From an uncultured Marvinbryantia sp. (lineage in GTDB: Bacteria; Bacillota; Clostridia; Lachnospirales; Lachnospiraceae), in contig CAKRRF010000027.1 of assembly GCA_934394985.1 (NCBI GenBank), forward strand, positions 1 to 35,867: a DNA stretch of 35,867 nt, given 5' to 3'. The notes beneath the pieces are model-generated. The model did no database searches and was not told the origin of the DNA. It saw only the letters and a list, made by a program, of their open reading frames with translations. Below are positions 33,408 to 35,867 of the stretch, one piece after another. Position numbers and translations under genes: made by a program. Positions within the stretch are counted from its first letter, which is position 1. Every line of letters begins with the position of its first letter.

Positions 33408-35867
33408 TTTTTTTCCGTTGTTGCTTCGGTAGTTTCTTCTTCAGATGCTGCTTCTGTAGTCTCTTCTTCAGAGATTGCTTCTGTAGCTTCTTCTGATTCA
33501 GCTTCTGCTCCGCCGATCTCATCGATGGCTGCTGCTGTGTGATCTACATAAATCTGCTGAACATCTTCGATTTCTCCAAGTCCTGCGATCTGGCAGTCTA
33601 CGCTGTCAAATGCTCCACTTGCATCAAACTGGCTCTTCCAGGAATCTTCGTCTTCGCCTGCCATGTCATTGTTTGCATGGTCTCCTGCTACTACCATCAG
33701 TGGACGAAGGATGACTTTCTTGTATCCGGCTTCTTTTACTGCTTCGATGACTGCTTCGCATGCGGTCTCTTCCGGTTCGCCTTCTACTGTTCCGATAAAG
33801 ACATTGTCATAGCCAAGCTCTGCCATCTGTGTCTGCATCTGGCTGTAGCTTACCTTTGCTGTATGAGATGTTCCGTGACCCATGAATACGAATGCGGTTC
33901 CATCTTCTTTTGCTGCTTCCAGGTCATCATAGCCTGCTTCTTCTACTGCTGCTGCGGTGATGTATTCTGCTACTTTTTCTTTATCTTCGTTGATTGCTTC
34001 TGCGTTATCTCCTACTTCTCCAAGAAGTGGCTCTGCGATGACTACAGAATCAAACTTGTCTGCATATTCATTGACTGCTTCTGTCAGTTCATCGTATTCT
34101 GCTCCATGCATCAGATGTGTTGGCTGTACTACCAGGTTCTTTACTCCGTTCTCTACTGCACGGTCCAGTGCCTGCTGCATGTTATCAATGCATTCGCCAT
34201 CTCTTGCTTCTACATGGTTGATAATGATCTGTGCTGTGAAAGCTCTTCTTACTGACCAGTCAGGATATGCTGCTGCAAGAGCTTTCTCGATTCCTCCGAT
34301 ATCAGCTGTACGGCTGTCATTGAAGGATGTACCGAAGCTGACTACCAGCAGTTCGTTTTCTCCGATTTCATCTCCGTTTAACGGATCATCCTTGCTGGCA
34401 TCTCCGGTATCTCTTCCGAAATAGTCTGGGTCTGCATTTTCACCCTCTACCAGTTCTTTCTGTTCATCTGTCAGTGCATCCCATGCTTCTTTTGCTTCCT
34501 TGCACTGCTCATCTGTATCATCTGTTCTTTCCTGAACATAAATAGCATCAATCAGTTCTGCTACCTTATCTGCTTTTGCCTGGTCATCATCTGCTGCCTC
34601 AGATGCTGCCTCAGATGCTGCCTCTGTAGTATCTTCTTCAGATGCTGCCTCAGATGCTGCCTCTGTGGTTTCTTCTTCAGATGCTGCTTCTGTGGTTTCT
34701 TCTTCAGATGCTGCTTCTGTAGTCTCTTCCTCGGATGCTGCTTCTGTAGCTTCTTCTGATTCAGCTTCTGCTCCGCCGATCTCATCGATGGCTGCTGCTG
34801 TGTGATCTACATAAATCTGCTGAACATCTTCGATTTCTCCAAGTCCTGCGATCTGGCAGTCTACGCTGTCAAATGCTCCACTTGCATCAAACTGGCTCTT
34901 CCAGGAATCTTCGTCTTCGCCTGCCATGTCATTGTTTGCATGGTCTCCTGCTACTACCATCAGTGGACGAAGGATGACTTTCTTGTATCCGGCTTCTTTT
35001 ACTGCTTCGATGACTGCTTCGCATGCGGTCTCTTCCGGTTCGCCTTCTACTGTTCCGATAAAGACATTGTCATAGCCAAGCTCTGCCATCTGTGTCTGCA
35101 TCTGGCTGTAGCTTACCTTTGCTGTATGAGATGTTCCGTGACCCATGAATACGAATGCGGTTCCATCTTCTTTTGCTGCTTCCAGGTCATCATAGCCTGC
35201 TTCTTCTACTGCTGCTGCGGTGATGTATTCTGCTACTTTTTCTTTATCTTCGTTGATTGCTTCTGCGTTATCTCCTACTTCTCCAAGAAGTGGCTCTGCG
35301 ATGACTACAGAATCAAACTTGTCTGCATATTCATTGACTGCTTCTGTCAGTTCATCGTATTCTGCTCCATGCATCAGATGTGTTGGCTGTACTACCAGGT
35401 TCTTTACTCCGTTCTCTACTGCACGGTCCAGTGCCTGCTGCATGTTATCAATGCATTCGCCATCTCTTGCTTCTACATGGTTGATAATGATCTGTGCTGT
35501 GAAAGCTCTTCTTACTGACCAGTCAGGATATGCTGCTGCAAGAGCTTTCTCGATTCCTCCGATATCAGCTGTACGGCTGTCATTGAAGGATGTACCGAAG
35601 CTGACTACCAGCAGTTCGTTTTCTCCGATTTCATCTCCGTTTAACGGATCATCCTTGCTGGCATCTCCGGTATCTCTTCCGAAATAGTCTGGGTCTGCAT
35701 TTTCACCCTCTACCAGTTCTTTCTGTTCATCTGTCAGTGCATCCCATGCTTCTTTTGCTTCCTTGCACTGCTCATCTGTATCATCTGTTCTTTCCTGAAC
35801 ATAAATAGCATCAATCAGTTCTGCTACCTTATCTGCTTTTGCCTGGTCATCATCTGCTGCCTCAGAT
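33395..35867 (-). CDS. cbiK: tandemly duplicated CbiK-type sirohydrochlorin cobaltochelatase, 5' end outside window
   Basis: The frame is open from the right edge to the stop at 33395 (about 823 residues seen); the Met at 35443 is internal and not a start. Each module has an N-terminal helical segment (AKADKVAELIDAIYVQERTD), the chelatase core starting ELLVVSFGTSFNDSR, and the metal-binding residues of the CbiK family: His in FMGHGTSHTA, Glu in GTVEGEPEE and His in VVAGDHANNDMAG. One complete module and the C-terminal-most part of a second are visible, identical where they overlap, separated by an acidic linker of ASEEETTEA units. CbiK inserts cobalt into sirohydrochlorin in anaerobic B12 synthesis. 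Proteins with this layout usually carry a signal peptide and probably act outside the membrane in cobalt or iron capture (inference). Confidence 0.88.
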   Translation of the reverse strand, partial: SEAADDDQAKADKVAELIDAIYVQERTDDTDEQCKEAKEAWDALTDEQKELVEGENADPDYFGRDTGDASKDDPLNGDEIGENELLVVSFGTSFNDSRTADIGGIEKALAAAYPDWSVRRAFTAQIIINHVEARDGECIDNMQQALDRAVENGVKNLVVQPTHLMHGAEYDELTEAVNEYADKFDSVVIAEPLLGEVGDNAEAINEDKEKVAEYITAAAVEEAGYDDLEAAKEDGTAFVFMGHGTSHTAKVSYSQMQTQMAELGYDNVFIGTVEGEPEETACEAVIEAVKEAGYKKVILRPLMVVAGDHANNDMAGEDEDSWKSQFDASGAFDSVDCQIAGLGEIEDVQQIYVDHTAAAIDEIGGAEAESEEATEAASEEETTEAASEEETTEAASEEETTEAASEAASEEDTTEAASEAASEAADDDQAKADKVAELIDAIYVQERTDDTDEQCKEAKEAWDALTDEQKELVEGENADPDYFGRDTGDASKDDPLNGDEIGENELLVVSFGTSFNDSRTADIGGIEKALAAAYPDWSVRRAFTAQIIINHVEARDGECIDNMQQALDRAVENGVKNLVVQPTHLMHGAEYDELTEAVNEYADKFDSVVIAEPLLGEVGDNAEAINEDKEKVAEYITAAAVEEAGYDDLEAAKEDGTAFVFMGHGTSHTAKVSYSQMQTQMAELGYDNVFIGTVEGEPEETACEAVIEAVKEAGYKKVILRPLMVVAGDHANNDMAGEDEDSWKSQFDASGAFDSVDCQIAGLGEIEDVQQIYVDHTAAAIDEIGGAEAESEEATEAISEEETTEAASEEETTEATTEKKTLN
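33406..33414 (-). other. A9 homopolymer at the frame switch
   Basis: GG followed by nine A residues and CTC on the minus strand. With nine As the main ORF ends at TAG (33395-33397). With ten As, or after a -1 slip on the A run, translation continues through the 129-codon C-terminal domain. Confidence 0.75.
33476..34604 (-). repeat. 1263-bp-period tandem repeat, copy A
   Basis: Bases 33476-34604 are identical by line-by-line reading to 34739-35867 (1129 bp). The period of 1263 bp equals 421 codons, so frame is kept. Confidence 0.95.
34605..34738 (-). repeat. acidic linker array between chelatase modules
   Basis: Repeats of about 27 bases encode ASEEETTEA, with shorter ASEA variants (AASEAASEE). 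The same kind of repeat follows copy A (33412-33475) and begins at the window edge beyond copy B. It is the probable crossover site for duplication of the module. Confidence 0.85.
34739..35867 (-). repeat. 1263-bp-period tandem repeat, copy B (runs off the window)
   Basis: Identical to 33476-34604. The match continues to the last base, so the copy may extend further and more copies may exist beyond the window. Confidence 0.95.

Noticed and set aside
33539..34255. Long plus-strand Cys/Phe-rich frames opposite the chelatase modules (also 34802-35518, 33957-34424, 35220-35687)
   Set aside because: They are exact duplicates because the DNA is duplicated, and they mirror the codon pattern of the real minus-strand gene. 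They have no SD and no recognisable domain.

Overview
The window looks like chromosomal DNA of an anaerobic gut firmicute, most likely a member of the Lachnospiraceae. This is inferred from moderate GC content, strong AGGAGG-type ribosome binding sites, a SAM-I riboswitch in front of metK, secreted proteins with Big_2 domains, SpaA-like domains and a QTGD sorting motif, a CBS-domain family II pyrophosphatase, and a CbiK chelatase fused to acidic Ala/Ser/Glu/Thr linkers. I saw no phage genes, insertion sequences, CRISPR arrays, tRNAs or rRNAs. Most genes are on the minus strand. Only the MarR-MATE pair at the left edge and an aldehyde dehydrogenase at 31.4 kb are clearly on the plus strand.

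Left part (1-7 kb): the 3' part of a MarR regulator overlaps a MATE efflux pump, and a two-way terminator closes the pair. Next, on the minus strand, come a histidine kinase and response regulator with overlapping stop and start codons, metK behind a SAM-I riboswitch with a readable terminator/antiterminator switch, and murA with its own promoter. The hairpin that ends metK also contains the Shine-Dalgarno of the kinase gene.

Middle (7-20 kb): a complete oligopeptide ABC importer operon, oppA-B-C-D-F, has two candidate promoters, inverted repeats in its control region and a hairpin between oppA and oppB. Its binding protein has a signal peptide but no lipobox cysteine. Then follow a flavin reductase-like protein, a CBS/DRTGG pyrophosphatase, an intergenic region with a hairpin that hides the SD of a possible 29-codon ORF, an S1-domain protein, and an ECF sigma factor paired with a single-pass membrane beta-propeller protein that may be its anti-sigma or sensor. 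Upstream of these is a protein of unknown function.

Right part (20-36 kb): a secreted transglutaminase-like/Big_2 protein, a branching enzyme (glgB) with a histone-H1-like Lys/Ala tail, a TetR regulator whose palindromic operator lies inside a near-consensus promoter, a TPR-linker-AAA+ protein that resembles EccA in layout but has altered Walker motifs, a 1115-residue sortase-type surface protein with an 11-residue Pro/Ala/Thr/Glu repeat, and an aldehyde dehydrogenase. The right end holds the most unusual locus. It is a CbiK-type cobaltochelatase gene in which the whole chelatase module is duplicated in tandem (period 1263 bp, at least 1129 bp identical by eye). A run of nine A residues puts its conserved C-terminal domain out of frame, which suggests phase variation, slippage or frameshifting, or a sequence error. 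The 5' end of this gene lies beyond the window.
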